DNA from: Hermatobates lingyangjiaoensis | Lineage: Eukaryota > Arthropoda > Insecta > Hemiptera > Hermatobatidae | Length of the DNA stretch: 64,000 nt | Direction: 5' to 3' | NCBI GenBank assembly: GCA_026182355.1 | Contig: JAPFBL010000234.1 | Span: forward strand, 496,001-560,000 | Shown here: piece after piece, positions 62,481 through 64,000 of the stretch | How the letters are laid out: the number at the start of each line of letters is the position of its first letter | Position numbering within the stretch: the first letter of the stretch is position 1 | Translations under genes and position numbers: made by a program | The notes under the pieces: generated by a model | Told to the model about the DNA's origin: nothing | The model's input: only the letters and a program-made list of their open reading frames with translations | Databases searched by the model: none

Positions 62481-64000
62481 CAATGTAGAATCTGTAGAAT
62501 CATCGTTGAAAAAAAAAGTCGGTAAACGGCTGCCATTATCACCAGTTAAGGAATCGGTTTAAACAATAAAATAGAAATAATACCGTACTTTATGGATTCT
62601 CAATCGAATTTGGTTTTATGTCAAGTCATAAGAGTCACTGATTAAATAGGACTTTTCACGATGACTTTTACCTTATATCTTAATTGTATTTAATCCTAAT
62701 TCATTTGTTTTTAAGGATGATTTTCATCTGAAAGATCATGTGAATATGATCAAACCTGAAGTCTTTGGTCTTTGCAATCATCGTCAAATGGGATTGTACT
62801 CGTGTTGGTTGTGGCTACGGTAACGTAAATGGTAGAAAATACTTTGTCACCAAAAAGGAACCATTTTCTATAGGTTGGTTTCATGCATAGCAACAATATG
62901 AAACTATACTTAAGTCACAAACCAGTGAGTAAGGATCGCACTCACTGGTATGGCTGGCAATATTAGCAATACTCAGTATTAAAGTGAAACCTGTTCCCAC
63001 GGAAACAGAATTAGGGTGAGGAGTTGATCTGGTCTACATGAATTGTATGGCGAACCTTTAACTAAGCCTCCCCAAAGTGGTTGGTATAGACCCTTAAGAG
63101 AGAGGTTAGGGGGGAGCTGGAAGAGTGGTCTCTAGGGTGCGTTTAATGCTAACGAGGAACAATTTAACTTCTCGTGCATCAAATGGAGATATTCATATAA
63201 AAGATTTAAATACGGATATGGTGAATTGCTAAATTTTTGAGTTAAACATTAATTTGCGATACTTACAATATAAAGAAGGCCAGACATAAATCTACGCTTA
63301 TATGCGTTCATCAAATTCGTAACAGCATTAAATATCGTAGCTTCCATATCGAGTTAAAACAGACATTTTATTATATTGGCTATTTTTCTAAGCTTATTAA
63401 TAGTCTATTATATATTATAGATTGCTTTTATTGATATGAATAGTTCATTAATATAGATCACAGTGACGCTACTATCCTCATTAAAATATTTTTTTCTTAT
63501 ACTCATGGACTCAACATAACTGTTAAGGAGTTCTCCCAAATCTTTCTTCTTCAGTGCATACTTCTTCCATCTTTAGTAAATTACATTATAGCATCTACCA
63601 TAAGCATGTAAACATCAAAATCTGTTTGGATATTTCCTTTTTAAAACTTCCTAATTTCACTAGTGGCCCTATGTTGACTCTTAAACTGTTTAACTTCTCC
63701 TGTCGTCAATCCATCCCTTTCTTTACTTCTTTCCTTAACAACACCTACATATTCTTCATAAGTCATTATTCTACTTGTTGTAAGTGAGGTTGTTTGTTGT
63801 TTGCTTTGCACGCAATATCATATTTCTCACGTTCACTTGGTTTCAATAAAGCTGAGCTTGCATATAAAGAATCACATGTTAAGTGCAATGAAGTTTCCAT
63901 TTTCACTCTGGAAAACTCTCATCTATTCACCTTTAATAACTCATAGATCCCTGATTCTAACTACGCATGTAATGTCACTTTCAAAGCTCCAGACAAAACA
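62480..64000. other. No recognised gene to window end
   Basis: A PLE-like worn pLTR piece at 62745-62800 and a GC-richer patch at 63030-63145. The open frame at 63554-63787 is Phe/Ser-rich and unrecognised. Confidence 0.4.

Overview
This is an AT-rich piece of an animal nuclear genome with no convincing host gene. Almost everything that can be identified is transposon debris. The mix is Penelope-like elements (PLEs) with GIY-YIG endonuclease, Helitrons with their helicase, R1- and Jockey-type LINEs, tRNA-derived SINEs and hAT-like ends. Very many (TA)n microsatellites, and a SINE tail made of CCTAA units (the arthropod-type telomere unit), suggest an arthropod, possibly a chelicerate. That assignment is inference and weak.

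The window is dominated by PLEs. One copy (about 54331-56935) is almost whole downstream of a 5' truncation: the reverse transcriptase and GIY-YIG domains are readable and broken by a single in-frame TAA at 54874-54876. A second, decayed copy (27935-29640) sits between inverted copies of its own terminal repeat. A third (26314-27600) is truncated at its 5' end. GIY-YIG fragments of another family occur at 17452-18078 and 47850-48430. Around these are more than 40 short PLE pieces: terminal-repeat (pLTR) fragments, T-rich 3' tails and the first codons of the reading frame. Most abut (TA)n arrays, and many are folded back into palindromes.

The most interesting signal is a motif inside these pLTRs. 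It reads CTGANGA, one base, a short self-complementary stem, then GAAA, and occurs at over 30 places on both strands. The stem sequence differs between subfamilies while its pairing is kept. This is a hammerhead-ribozyme-like core, as reported for PLEs. A GT(A/G)AGT box, like a splice donor, often follows about 10-30 bases after the GAAA. Several copies also break at the same codon (Tyr-Thr-Asn) where the reading frame runs into (TA)n. Together these suggest a shared PLE replication unit.

Layout: 1-1085, LINE tail and Helitron remnant (minus); 1300-3700, PLE fragments; 3700-5220, Helitron Rep remnant (minus); 5440-6190, Jockey LINE; 7000-13300, PLE terminal pieces, a SINE and unassigned AT-rich DNA; 13698-13905, 33-bp array; 14630-15700, SINE and pLTR; 16390-30120, dense PLE cluster; 22330-22835, 88-bp array; 30120-33365, hAT-like and SINE remnants; 34200-35660, Jockey LINE containing a 156-bp tandem array; 36736-37100, Helitron-type end with 136-bp repeats; 38575-39930, 33-bp minisatellite; 41297-47040, PLE cluster with an R1 LINE nested in a ribozyme-like motif; 47690-52060, further PLE pieces; 52150-54310, Helitron remnants; 54311-59195, PLE cluster; 59195-64000, mostly unassigned, with two solo pLTRs and a SINE.
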